From IMG/VR virus record IMGVR_UViG_3300045009_001096, positions 1 to 48,936 of that record: a stretch of DNA of 48,936 nt; one strand, given 5' to 3'. The notes beneath the pieces were generated by a model. The model saw only the letters and a program-made list of their open reading frames with translations. It did no database searches and was not told the origin of the DNA. This document shows positions 22,297-30,061 of this stretch, piece by piece; position 1 is the first letter of the stretch; each line of letters begins with the position of its first letter. This stretch comes from a virus. Both the position numbers and the translations under genes were made by a program.

Positions 22297-24465
22297 ATGG
22301 ATATCCTGATCTACGGAATCGTAGGCGACGAGTGGGACGGCCTCGACGCCAAGACACTCTTCGGCCTCATAAACGGTTCCGACGAGGACATCGTCGTCCG
22401 CATCAATTCGCCGGGCGGCTACGTCATGGAGGGGCTGGCGATCTTCAACGCGCTGGCCGCCGCCAAGGCCGCTGGCCGCAAGGTGACCGTCCACATCGAC
22501 GGCCTCGCTGCCTCGATGGCGTCCGTGATCGCGATGGTCGGCGACGAAATCACCATGGCGGACAACGCCTTGATGATGATCCACAACCCGTGGGACGTTG
22601 CGATCGGCGACGCGCGCGAACTCCGGGCCGCGGCCGACAAGCTCGACGTCATCCGCGATCAGCTGGTTCGCATCTATTCCGGGAAGACCGGCCTCGCTGC
22701 CGACGATCTCATCCCGATGCTCGACGCCGAGACCTGGCTCGCCTCCGAGCAGGCGCTCGAGCAAAACTTCATCACGTCCATCACCGAGGCGTCCAGCGCC
22801 GCGGCCTGCGACGTCACCGCATTCGGGTTCCGCAAGGCCCCGGAAACCCCGCGCATCTCCGCGATGGCGATGATCGGGAAGCCCAAGGCAGCCGCCGGGC
22901 GCCCTACCCAGGAGAACCCCATGAACCTCTATGAGACCCGCGCGGCGCTCGTGGCCGCGATCGATGCCTTCCAAAAGGGAGGCGGCACCCAGGCCGAGAT
23001 CGACAAGATCCGGAAGTCTGCCGTCGCGCTGAGCGCGGAAGACGCCCTGCCCAAGACCGGAGCGCTCGCGCTCACCCCCGCCGAGAACCCCGCCCCGGGC
23101 GGCACCATCTCGGCCGCCGATGCGCAGGCGCGCGCGGACGCCGCGGTCGCGACCGAGCGCACCCGCGTCTCGACGATCCGCTCCCTGTGCGCGAAGCACG
23201 GCCTCGCCAACGACTTCACCGACAAGCTCGTGAACGACGGCACCGCGCTCGCCGCGGCGCGCGAGCAGATCCTCGACAAGCTCGCTGAGCAGGGGGATGC
23301 GGCCAACATTGGGCATAACAGCCCGGCGCGCGTGACCCAGGACCAGCGCGACAAATTTCGCGAGGGCGCGACCAACTGGATCCTCGTCAAGGCGGGCGTC
23401 GCCCATCTTGTCGAGAAGGCGGCGGCGATGCGCGGCGAGACCGTGAAGCTCGATCCGGGCGAGTTCCGCGGCGTCAGCAACGTCGATCTCGCTCGCGAGG
23501 CGCTGGGCAACGCGAACATCGCGCTGCCCAGTCGCAGCCCCGACGCGATCGTGCGTGAGGCGATGACCGCGCGCTCGGCGATCACCCAGACGACCAGCGA
23601 CTTCCCGGTCCTGTTCGAGACGGCCGTGCATCGCACGCTGCAGGCGGCCTATGCCACCACGCCGGACACCTGGTCGCGTTTCTGCGGCACGGGCACGGTC
23701 ACCGACTTCCGCCCGCACAGCCGCTACCTGCGCGGCTCGTTCGGCGCCCTCGATCAGGTGAACGAGGCCGGCGAGTTCAAGAACAAGCCGATCCCCGACC
23801 TGGCGAAGGAGCTGATCCGCGCGAAGACGGTCGGCAACATGATCAACCTGTCGCGACAGGCGATCATCAACGACGACATGGAGGTCTTCTCCGGCCTCGC
23901 CGTCGACCTCGGCCGCGCGGCGAAGCTGACGATCGAGATCGACGTCTACGCGCTGCTCAACAGCAACCCGACCATGAACGACGGCCTGCCGCTGTTCCAC
24001 GCCAACCACGGCAACCTCGCCGCGTCTGGCGCCGCCATGTCGGTCGCCGCCTGGGACGCGATCGGCGTCGCGATGTCCTCGCAGAAGGACATCTCGGGCA
24101 ACGAGTTCCTCGAGATCGAGCCGTCGGTGCTGCTGGTGCCGCGCGCGCTGCGCGGCCTCGCCGTCACGATCAACGGGAGCGAGTACGATCCCGACGCCGT
24201 GAACAAGCTGCAGAAGCCCAACATCGTGAAGGGCATGTTCGGCGACATCGTCGCCACCCCGCGCCTGACCGGCACCGCCTATTACGCCTTCGCCGACCCC
24301 ACGGTCGCGCCGGCGTTCGAGGTCGTGTTCCTCAACGGCGTCACCGAGCCCTTCACCGACAGCCAGGATGGCTGGCGCGTGGATGGCGTCGAGTGGAAGG
24401 TTCGTCACGACTATGGCGTCGGCGGCGTGAACTTCCGGTCGGCCTACAAGCAGCCGGGCGCGTAA
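22297..24465 (+). CDS. Prohead protease fused to major capsid protein
   Basis: 722 aa. Residues 1-165 are a ClpP-type serine protease: INSPGGYVMEG, nucleophile Ser73 in GLAASMASV and His96 in MMIHNPWD. Residues about 210-330 look like a scaffold or delta domain. Residues about 400-722 resemble Mu gpT-type major capsid protein (TTSDFPVLFETAVHRTLQ, DGLPLFHANHGNLA, VNKLQKPNIVKGMFGD, PFTDSQDGWRVDG). The protease would have to cut itself away during maturation. An internal ATG at 22921 (Met209) with AGGAGA seven bases upstream could start a 514-aa scaffold-capsid form. This fusion is known in some alphaproteobacterial phages. Confidence 0.92.
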   Translation: MDILIYGIVGDEWDGLDAKTLFGLINGSDEDIVVRINSPGGYVMEGLAIFNALAAAKAAGRKVTVHIDGLAASMASVIAMVGDEITMADNALMMIHNPWDVAIGDARELRAAADKLDVIRDQLVRIYSGKTGLAADDLIPMLDAETWLASEQALEQNFITSITEASSAAACDVTAFGFRKAPETPRISAMAMIGKPKAAAGRPTQENPMNLYETRAALVAAIDAFQKGGGTQAEIDKIRKSAVALSAEDALPKTGALALTPAENPAPGGTISAADAQARADAAVATERTRVSTIRSLCAKHGLANDFTDKLVNDGTALAAAREQILDKLAEQGDAANIGHNSPARVTQDQRDKFREGATNWILVKAGVAHLVEKAAAMRGETVKLDPGEFRGVSNVDLAREALGNANIALPSRSPDAIVREAMTARSAITQTTSDFPVLFETAVHRTLQAAYATTPDTWSRFCGTGTVTDFRPHSRYLRGSFGALDQVNEAGEFKNKPIPDLAKELIRAKTVGNMINLSRQAIINDDMEVFSGLAVDLGRAAKLTIEIDVYALLNSNPTMNDGLPLFHANHGNLAASGAAMSVAAWDAIGVAMSSQKDISGNEFLEIEPSVLLVPRALRGLAVTINGSEYDPDAVNKLQKPNIVKGMFGDIVATPRLTGTAYYAFADPTVAPAFEVVFLNGVTEPFTDSQDGWRVDGVEWKVRHDYGVGGVNFRSAYKQPGA
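22910..22923 (+). promoter_or_regulatory. Internal ribosome binding site and in-frame ATG
   Basis: AGGAGA at 22910-22915 lies five bases before the ATG at 22921 inside the fusion gene, after a Pro/Ala linker. It would give the capsid part without the protease, comparable to lambda C/Nu3. Confidence 0.45.
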
Positions 24466-24482
24466 CCGCTCACCTGTCCAGC

Positions 24483-24509
24483 GCGGGAGGGTGAGCATCG
24501 CCCTCCCGC
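24483..24509 (+). terminator. Hairpin after capsid gene
   Basis: GCGGGAGGG, nine-base loop, CCCTCCCGC: a perfect 9-bp stem in the 59-nt gap after the capsid gene. No T-tract follows, so it may protect the upstream mRNA or tune downstream expression instead of ending transcription. Confidence 0.5.
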
Positions 24510-24524
24510 ATCGGGAGACACCCC

Positions 24525-24824
24525 ATGAAGTTCATCAAGCTCCTGACGTCGGCGTACGTGGGCGGCGCGCTGCGGCACCCGCACGAAGGCGTCCTCCACG
24601 TCGAGGATGGCGAAGCCGATCGCCTGTTCGGCGAAAACGCCGCCGAAGACGTCACCTCCGACTTCTCCACCAAGGAGAACAAGGAAACGCCGGTCGAGCA
24701 CATCGCGGCCGACGGCGGCGATGCCGACGAGATCGCCGGCGAACCCCACCAATCCGAGGTCGCCCCCCAGGCGTCCGACGGCGACAAGCCGCAGCGCCGC
24801 AAGGCCGCGGGCAGCAAGGAGTAA
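24525..24824 (+). CDS. Head-region protein with conserved N-terminal module
   Basis: 99 aa. The N-terminus (KFIKLLTSAYVGGALRHPHEG, then VLHVEDGEADRLFGENAAE) is a short beta module that recurs in the gene at 25263 (KKIILIGAAPVHGVIRYPSEG). The rest is acidic and disordered. Ribosome site GGGAG. Such modules lie after capsid genes in many phages; role unknown, possibly a minor head protein. Confidence 0.6.
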   Translation: MKFIKLLTSAYVGGALRHPHEGVLHVEDGEADRLFGENAAEDVTSDFSTKENKETPVEHIAADGGDADEIAGEPHQSEVAPQASDGDKPQRRKAAGSKE

Positions 24825-24830
24825 GCCGAC

Positions 24831-25169
24831 ATGGCGCGCAACTTCGTTCAGACCGGCGAGGCGTTCACCGTCACCGCCCCCGCCGCCGTCGCCTCGGGCG
24901 CTGGCATGCTCGTCGGCGTCGCCTTCTTCGTCGCCCTTTTCGACGCCGCGCAGGGCGCCCCGGTGGAGGCCAAGCGCACCGGCGTTTGGGATCTCGCCAA
25001 AGCGACCGGCGAAGCCTGGGTGGCGTTCACCACCAAGCTCTACTGGGACGCGACCAACAAGCGCGTCACGTCCACCTCGACCAGCAACACCTTCATCGGC
25101 GTACCGACGCAGGCGCAGGCGAGCGGTGACACGGTCGGCCGCGTGCTGCTGACCGGGCAGATCACCTAA
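24831..25169 (+). CDS. Capsid decoration protein (DUF2190-like)
   Basis: 112 aa. The pattern ARNFVQTGEAFTVTAP, AVASGAGMLVGVAFFVAL, EAWVAFTTKLYWD, NTFIGVPTQAQASGD and RVLLTGQ matches the DUF2190 family of capsid-stabilising proteins, a small beta barrel found after major capsid genes. AAGGAG precedes the ATG. It would sit on capsomer junctions and is expected in high copy. Confidence 0.8.
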   Translation: MARNFVQTGEAFTVTAPAAVASGAGMLVGVAFFVALFDAAQGAPVEAKRTGVWDLAKATGEAWVAFTTKLYWDATNKRVTSTSTSNTFIGVPTQAQASGDTVGRVLLTGQIT

Positions 25170-25176
25170 TCCAGAT

Positions 25177-25239
25177 CGCGCGCGTCCCTCCCTGTTCGCG
25201 CGCGGGCGGGGTCGGCTGGCCCCCTTCGGCCGGCCCCGC
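25177..25239 (+). terminator. Two consecutive GC-rich hairpins
   Basis: First CGCGCGCG (25177-25184), 12-nt loop, CGCGCGCG (25197-25204). Then a larger one from GCGGGG (25206-25211) to CCCCGC (25234-25239), followed by a pyrimidine stretch TTCCTCCTTCC. It fills the 93-nt gap after the decoration gene and is the best candidate for partial termination within the head operon. Confidence 0.5.
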
Positions 25240-25262
25240 TTCCTCCTTCCCCGGAGCGTCGC

Positions 25263-25559
25263 ATGAAGAAGATCATCTTGATCGGCGCTGCGCCGGTCCA
25301 TGGCGTGATCCGCTACCCCTCGGAGGGGGCGTTCACCGTCTCTGCCTCGGCGCCAAAGGACGCGGACGATCGCGTCGTCACCGCCGATGAGGCGAACGCG
25401 CTGGTCGACGTTGGCCTCGCGGTCGAGGACGATGTCGATGCGCTGAAGGTCGCAGAACTGCGCGATCTCGCCGCCAAGGAAGGTGCCGACGTCGGCCCGG
25501 CCGCCAAGAAGGCCGAGCTCGTCGAGGCCATTCGCGACAACCGCAGCAACGAGGCCTGA
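25263..25559 (+). CDS. Head-region protein, module plus HeH/SAP-like C-terminus
   Basis: 98 aa. N-terminus is a paralogue of the module in the gene at 24525. The C-terminus (VAELRDLAAKEGADVGPAAKKAELVEAI) is a helix-extended-loop-helix domain, as in Rho N-terminus or HeH/LEM-like phage proteins that touch nucleic acid. CGGAG before the ATG. Role unknown, possibly capsid-inside DNA contact. Confidence 0.6.
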   Translation: MKKIILIGAAPVHGVIRYPSEGAFTVSASAPKDADDRVVTADEANALVDVGLAVEDDVDALKVAELRDLAAKEGADVGPAAKKAELVEAIRDNRSNEA

Positions 25560-25561
25560 CC

Positions 25562-26047
25562 ATGACGGCTACTCCATTCCCCGCCGGCACGAAGATTTCC
25601 CGCACTGTTGGCACGGAGGAACTTGGCCTTGCGCTGATCCTCGATTCCGTCGGCGCAGACGTGCTTGGCCTTGTGACGGCCAACCCGGCCGCCTTCTCCG
25701 CGCTCGGGCGTCTGAAGACGATCGCCGACCTGCTCACCGCCATCGGCACCAACACGGATCAGCTTGAGGGCTACCTCGACACCGTCGAGGCGCTGCTCGG
25801 CACCAACAACACCGCCACGGCCTCCACGGCGCCGGCGGACGACATCTTTTCGATCACGCCGAGCGATTCGGTCGCGCTTGCGACGGTGCCGAAGGCGCTT
25901 CTCGTGCTGACCGCCGGCAATGTCGCGGTGCGCGGTACGGGCAATAACCCCGTGACGATTCCGGTCGTCGCCGGCCAGATCCTCCCCATCCGGGCGCGGT
26001 ACGTCTACGCGACGAACACGACGGCCACGGTTGTCGGGCTGGTCTGA
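25562..26047 (+). CDS. Head-spike-base-like protein (Rcc01079-like C-terminus)
   Basis: 161 aa. The last 70 residues (FSITPSDSVALATVPKALLVL, AGNVAVRGTGNNPVTIPV, AGQILPIRARYVYATNTTAT) resemble the spike base protein family named for Rhodobacter GTA rcc01079, which forms head spikes at capsid vertices. The N-terminal half has short helices (LGRLKTIADLLTAIGTNTDQLEGYLDTVEALLG) likely to trimerise. Position among head genes agrees with a capsid appendage. The match is from memory of the family pattern, not a search. Confidence 0.55.
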   Translation: MTATPFPAGTKISRTVGTEELGLALILDSVGADVLGLVTANPAAFSALGRLKTIADLLTAIGTNTDQLEGYLDTVEALLGTNNTATASTAPADDIFSITPSDSVALATVPKALLVLTAGNVAVRGTGNNPVTIPVVAGQILPIRARYVYATNTTATVVGLV

Positions 26048-26050
26048 GCC

Positions 26051-26545
26051 ATGATCCTCCCGCTCCTCATCGAAGCGGGCGCGATCCCGCTCCAGTCGAG
26101 CGGCGGCTTTGGCGCGTTCGACGTCGCCCCGGAGCGGATCGCGATCGCGGCCAAGGTGCAGACGCTCCAGGTGATCGGCGCCAGCCTCCCGCTGGGCGCC
26201 GCAGTCTGGACGCAGCCCTTTGACCCCGCCGACAATCGCCCCTTCGGCTTCTCTTTCGTCGACCAGCTGGACGCGGACGACACAATCGCGTCGATCGAGC
26301 GCATCTCGCTCTCTTCCACGGCTGCGGCGCTGGGGCTCGTCATCGACGAGAGCGCAGGTCATAGCCCGGTGATCGACCAGGATGAGCCCGTCCGCCTCCA
26401 GCTGTGGTTCGCCGTCACGGAGGGCTTCCAGTCGGCCTCGTCATTCGATCTCGCCGGAACGCAGATGCGCGTCGCGTTCAAGATCAAGTCGACGAAGGGC
26501 CACACGATCGAACGCTCCGGCGTCCTGACGGTGCGCCAGCAATGA
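26051..26545 (+). CDS. Hypothetical beta-sandwich accessory protein
   Basis: 164 aa. The C-terminal part (DADDTIASIERISLSSTAAAL, VRLQLWFAVTEG, MRVAFKIKSTKGHTIERSGVLTV) has the look of the immunoglobulin-like fold used in phage fibre-adaptor proteins. It directly follows the spike-base-like gene, so the pair may form one capsid or fibre appendage. No catalytic motif. Confidence 0.5.
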   Translation: MILPLLIEAGAIPLQSSGGFGAFDVAPERIAIAAKVQTLQVIGASLPLGAAVWTQPFDPADNRPFGFSFVDQLDADDTIASIERISLSSTAAALGLVIDESAGHSPVIDQDEPVRLQLWFAVTEGFQSASSFDLAGTQMRVAFKIKSTKGHTIERSGVLTVRQQ

Positions 26546-26763
26546 TCGTCGACAACGGCGAGCGGAAGCGGCTGGAAATCCCCGGCGTCTTCTCCGGCAT
26601 GGCCGGCGTGGCCGGGCCGTTCGTGTCGTTCATTCCGAACCGGCGCGGCAAGGAGCCGGAGGATGCCCGCGGCGCCACCTTGGAGGGCGTGCCGGTTGTC
26701 CTCAAGCCGGTGAAGGAGGCCAGCGGTCCTTTCTGGACCTCGCGCTACGAGGTGGTCGAGTGA
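26542..26763 (+). CDS. Small hypothetical head protein
   Basis: 73 aa, ATGA overlap with the previous gene and GTGA overlap with the next. Mostly beta segments (RKRLEIPGVFSGMAGVAGPFVSFIP). Not recognised; probably a connector accessory. Confidence 0.5.
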   Translation: MIVDNGERKRLEIPGVFSGMAGVAGPFVSFIPNRRGKEPEDARGATLEGVPVVLKPVKEASGPFWTSRYEVVE

Positions 26764-27203
26764 CCATCGCCGAAATGCGCGCGATCCTCGGTCTAGGCCC
26801 GGACGTGCCCGACGCGGAGGTCGTGGCTGCCTACGTCGAGTGGGCCGGGCTCGGCGCTGCGCTGTCCACCGGCGACGTCGTCGTCCCCTATGACCCGATC
26901 GGCTCCGCTCTCGACGCCCACTTCGACTCCATGTGGTCGCTTGAGGCGGTCTTCACTCCGCCGAACGAGCCGCCTCTGCCCGACCCGATCCGGGTCATCC
27001 GCAGCCAGCCCGACGAGGTCGTCAGCATGGGTCAGAGCGCGGTGATCCAGGGCACGAACATCTTCGAGATGCGGCTTCGCGAAGTCCTGGCGCCGAAGAA
27101 GGGCGCGACCCTCACGATCGCTGGCCGCGTCTTCCAGTTGAAGGGCGAGGCCATGTTGGACGTCGAGGGGCTCACCTGGCGCATGGGCGCGGTAGCCGCC
27201 TGA
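26760..27203 (+). CDS. Head-tail connector, gpFII-like C-terminus
   Basis: 147 aa, GTG start. The N-terminal 35 residues (IAEMRAILGLGPDVPDAEVVAAYVEW) resemble the start of gp6-type connectors. The C-terminus (IFEMRLREVLAPKKGATLTIAGRVFQLKGEAMLDVEGLTW) has the small beta fold of lambda gpFII-type head-tail joining proteins. It would bridge portal complex and tail. Confidence 0.65.
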   Translation: MTIAEMRAILGLGPDVPDAEVVAAYVEWAGLGAALSTGDVVVPYDPIGSALDAHFDSMWSLEAVFTPPNEPPLPDPIRVIRSQPDEVVSMGQSAVIQGTNIFEMRLREVLAPKKGATLTIAGRVFQLKGEAMLDVEGLTWRMGAVAA

Positions 27204-27892
27204 TGCTGTCGGCCAAGTCGCTGGGCTTCTCCGGCATAGCGGACGATATCGAAGGCGAGATCGCGAGCATCGCGACCGGAGCGATGCGCGAGACGGCCGA
27301 GGCCACCCGCGACGAGTTGCGGGCGCAGACGGTCTCGGTCGGCCTCGGTGGCCGACTCCCGAACACCTGGACCGCGCGCGCCTATCCGGGCGGCACGAAG
27401 AACAGCATCAACCCCGCGGGCATCGTCTATTCGCGCGCGCCCGACATCATGGACGCCTTCACGCGCGGCGCGACGATCAGGCCGGTGGCCGGCGCGAAGT
27501 ACCTCTGGATCCCGACCGAAAACGTCCCCCGGGCGCGCAGCCGCACCTCCGGCTATCGCCGGGTCCAGACCGGGAGCGGCTCCCGCCCCCTTCGCATCAA
27601 GGCCGGCGCCCTGACCCCGGAAGAGTGCGAGAACCGCTTCAACACGGATTTCGTCATCAAGAAGGGCAAGGCCGGCAGGCTGCTCGCCTTCATGGATCTG
27701 GTGAAGGGCCGCGGCGGCGGGGTGCGGATGCCGACCAAGGGCCGCCTGCGACAAGGCCGCGCCCCCTCACTCGTCCTCATGTTCACCCTCACCCGGAGCG
27801 TGAAGATGCCAAAGTATTTCGACCTCGACGCGAGCGCAGAGCGGTGGGTGACCCGCTACGACCAGGCGCTGACCACGCGGCTGGGTCGATGA
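27203..27892 (+). CDS. Minor tail/neck protein (DUF6441-like)
   Basis: 229 aa; its ATG shares one base with the previous stop. A helical N-terminus (ATGAMRETAEATRDELRAQT) is followed by basic segments (RARSRTSGYRRVQTG, VKGRGGGVRMPTKGRLRQGR). The location between connector and tail terminator genes is that of gpZ-type proteins. The family match is tentative. Confidence 0.55.
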   Translation: MLSAKSLGFSGIADDIEGEIASIATGAMRETAEATRDELRAQTVSVGLGGRLPNTWTARAYPGGTKNSINPAGIVYSRAPDIMDAFTRGATIRPVAGAKYLWIPTENVPRARSRTSGYRRVQTGSGSRPLRIKAGALTPEECENRFNTDFVIKKGKAGRLLAFMDLVKGRGGGVRMPTKGRLRQGRAPSLVLMFTLTRSVKMPKYFDLDASAERWVTRYDQALTTRLGR

Positions 27893-28311
27893 GCAAGCGG
27901 AACGACGTACTGATGGCCGTGATCGCCATGATCGCGGGCGCCTTGCCCGCGGCGGAGGTGATCGGCCTGACTGACGACGACGCGCGCGCGGCGCGGGTCG
28001 GTAGCGGCGGCCGAGTCGTGGTCTACTCCGGCGACCCCGGTGAGCCCGAGATCGACCTGAGCCCCCTCACCTACAACTGGCAGCATCAGATTCCGGTCGA
28101 GATCATCTTCGACGACGAGCTCGCGCTGGACGCCGCGCTGATGGCGATCGGCGCCGCCATCGTCGCGGACCGCCAACTGGGCGGCCTGTGCGAGTGGCTC
28201 GACGCTGACGCGCCCACGACCGAGACGATCCTTGCCGAAGGTGGCGACGGCCAGCGCGGCGCGCCGCTCAACATCGTCGCCTCCTACTCCACCACCTCCC
28301 CCCTGACCTGA
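27889..28311 (+). CDS. Tail terminator-like protein (gpU position)
   Basis: 140 aa; ATG overlaps the previous stop by 4 nt. DVLMAVIAMIAGALPAAEV, VVVYSGDPGEPEIDLSPLTYNWQHQIPVEIIF, LDAALMAIGAAIVADRQLGG is the alpha/beta pattern of tail completion proteins that cap the tail tube and join it to the head. It lies immediately before the major tail gene, as expected. Confidence 0.65.
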   Translation: MSKRNDVLMAVIAMIAGALPAAEVIGLTDDDARAARVGSGGRVVVYSGDPGEPEIDLSPLTYNWQHQIPVEIIFDDELALDAALMAIGAAIVADRQLGGLCEWLDADAPTTETILAEGGDGQRGAPLNIVASYSTTSPLT

Positions 28312-28326
28312 GCGAAGGACCGCACC

Positions 28327-29292
28327 ATGGCACTTCCCACCCGCGCCCGCGGTTCGAATGCGCGCGCCGTCGGCGCGTTCGAAACGACCCCCGGCACCGT
28401 GCCGGCGAGCAGCGCCAGCTGGTTCCAGATCCCCTTCGTCAGCCACGGGCTCGGCGAAGAGCGCGGACTGATCGAAAGCGACCTGCTCGGCCAGGGGCGC
28501 GAGATGCAGGACCCGACGCCCGACGTCGCGAACAACGACGGCGACATGGTCGTGCCGGTCGACGCGCGGAACTTCGGTCGCTGGCTGCGTCTGTTCTTCG
28601 GCGACCCGACGGTCACCGGCTCCGGTCCGTTCACTCACGTCTTCAAGTCGGGTGCGCTGGGGCTGCCCTCCATGTCCGTCGAGATCGGCGCGCCGGAGGT
28701 GCCGGCCTTCTCCGTCCACCGCGGCCTCCGCGGCAATCAGCTGCGGATCCAGCTTCAGCGCAGCGGCCTGCTCAACGCGACGTGCAGCCTGATCGGAATC
28801 GGCGAGACCGATTCCACGAACGCCACGGTCGGCGCAGGCAGCCCCTCCGCGCTCGCCACCGTCCGCTTCCCGCAGGCGACCGGCTTTATCCGCAAGGACG
28901 GGCAGCTGCTCGGCAGCATTGTCGGCGCCGACTTCACCTATTCGAACAACCTCGAGAAGATCGAGACCATCCAGCCCGACGGGCGTATCGAGGACAGCGA
29001 CCCCGGCATGTCGGGGATCACCGGCTCAATCACGGGCCTCTTCAAGGACACGGCGCTGCTCGCCGCGGCATCCAGCAATCCGCCCACGCCGATGGAGATC
29101 GGCGTCGGCTGGACCGTCGGCGCCCATTCGCTGACCTTCCTGCTTGGCCGGATCTTCCTGCCCCGCGTGAAGCGGCCAATCTCGGGGCCGAACGGCATCC
29201 AGCAGCAGTTCAACCTGATGGGTGCCAAGGCGGCCAGCGGCTTCTCGGTCGTCACCACGCTGGTGAACGACGTGCCGAGCTACACCGCCTGA
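28327..29292 (+). CDS. Major tail tube protein
   Basis: 321 aa with AAGGA before the ATG. Beta-rich throughout, with FVSHGLGEERGLIESDLLGQGR, DMVVPVDARNFGRWLRLFFGD and VHRGLRGNQLRIQLQRSGL, the layout of siphovirus tail tube proteins of the TTP group. Length is at the upper end, so the C-terminal part (about 230-321) may be a surface-exposed addition. It precedes the G/GT chaperone genes as in lambda V-G-T order. Confidence 0.8.
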   Translation: MALPTRARGSNARAVGAFETTPGTVPASSASWFQIPFVSHGLGEERGLIESDLLGQGREMQDPTPDVANNDGDMVVPVDARNFGRWLRLFFGDPTVTGSGPFTHVFKSGALGLPSMSVEIGAPEVPAFSVHRGLRGNQLRIQLQRSGLLNATCSLIGIGETDSTNATVGAGSPSALATVRFPQATGFIRKDGQLLGSIVGADFTYSNNLEKIETIQPDGRIEDSDPGMSGITGSITGLFKDTALLAAASSNPPTPMEIGVGWTVGAHSLTFLLGRIFLPRVKRPISGPNGIQQQFNLMGAKAASGFSVVTTLVNDVPSYTA

Positions 29293-29849
29293 TGCTGATC
29301 GTCCGGAAGCCGCAGGAGCCCGCCTGGACGCCGGTGCTCGGCGCTCAGGTGCTGTTCGCCCCGATCGACCGAGCGATGATGATGCGCGCCCGCCGCGCGG
29401 CGCGCGAGGCGTCGCAGGACCTCGCGGAAGGGGTCGACCCGGCCGACCTGATCGACGACCTCAGCACCACGGTCAGCCGCGTCCTCATCCTGGAAGGCGC
29501 GCTGAACTGGCAGGGCGTTCGGGTGCTCAGCGATGCGGAGGACGAAGGCCCCGGTGAGGAGCTCCCATTCTCGCGCGAGAACCTCGAGATGGCGCTCGCC
29601 GACCCGGTCACCTTCGACGCGTTCGAAGACGCCTACGTCACGCCCTTCGCGCTCCGCGAGCGACAGCAGGCCGAGCCGGGAAACGCCTCGTCCGCCTCGC
29701 CGGCTGGCACTGGGGCGAAGGCGGAGATGCAGCCCAGCGATACTGCCACCTCTCCTGCGTCGCCGAAAGCGGCCGGCGATGCGGCTCCTGTCCGTACGTT
29801 GTCGAAGAGCCCCGAACCCCGGAAGAAGAAGACGTCTGGCAAGTCCTGA
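29292..29849 (+). CDS. Tail assembly chaperone G
   Basis: 185 aa product made without frameshift. The globular N-terminal part (PAWTPVLGAQVLFAPIDRAMMMRARRAAREA to FEDAYVTPFALRERQQ) would coat the tape measure during tail assembly. After residue 131 the frame turns into low-complexity Ala/Pro/Ser/Lys, typical of the dispensable out-of-frame tail of a G protein. A GGGAAAC slippery heptamer in the correct register lies at 29678-29684. Confidence 0.75.
   Translation: MLIVRKPQEPAWTPVLGAQVLFAPIDRAMMMRARRAAREASQDLAEGVDPADLIDDLSTTVSRVLILEGALNWQGVRVLSDAEDEGPGEELPFSRENLEMALADPVTFDAFEDAYVTPFALRERQQAEPGNASSASPAGTGAKAEMQPSDTATSPASPKAAGDAAPVRTLSKSPEPRKKKTSGKS
29678..29684 (+). promoter_or_regulatory. -1 ribosomal frameshift slippery site GGGAAAC
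   Basis: In the G frame the codons read CCG GGA AAC, i.e. G_GGA_AAC, the X_XXY_YYZ form, and close to lambda's GGGAAAG. Slipping back one base leads into the long T frame that stays open to 30061. Confidence 0.8.
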
Positions 29850-30061
29850 CGTCCTGTGACCGCCAGCTTCGGACTGGCGGGATGGGGATGCCGATCGGGC
29901 TGGACTTCGGCGCGATCATGACCATGGGCGCCCACCTCGGCGCCGACATGGAACTGCTCGCGGGTGTCCTGCCCCGGATCGAACCCATCATCATCAGCAA
30001 CCTGTCCGGCGATGAGTCGGAGGCTGGCGACGAGCCGGTCGATAGCGGAACGGAGGACTGA
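29684..30061 (+). CDS. T extension of tail chaperone GT (after -1 frameshift)
   Basis: 125 residues added to the first 131 of G, giving a 256-aa GT protein. Reads RLVRLAGWHWGEGGDAAQRY, a Cys pair RRCGSCPYVV, TPEEEDVWQVLTSCDRQLRT, GGMGMPIGLDFGAIM and LLAGVLPRIEPIIIS. The region has no start codon of its own before the ATG at 29882 yet is clearly protein-like from the slip site on, which is why it is easily missed. It ends with TGA sharing one base with the tape-measure ATG. T binds the tail tube protein in lambda. Confidence 0.75.
   Translation, partial: RLVRLAGWHWGEGGDAAQRYCHLSCVAESGRRCGSCPYVVEEPRTPEEEDVWQVLTSCDRQLRTGGMGMPIGLDFGAIMTMGAHLGADMELLAGVLPRIEPIIISNLSGDESEAGDEPVDSGTED

Noticed and set aside
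22252-24498. 748-aa open frame antisense to the protease-capsid gene
   Set aside because: Arg/Asp/Gly/His-rich composition typical of the shadow of a high-GC coding frame; the plus-strand frame has clear protease and capsid motifs.
29850-30060. Non-coding gap or frame-shifted pseudogene after G
   Set aside because: Explained by the -1 frame T extension with a proper slippery heptamer.
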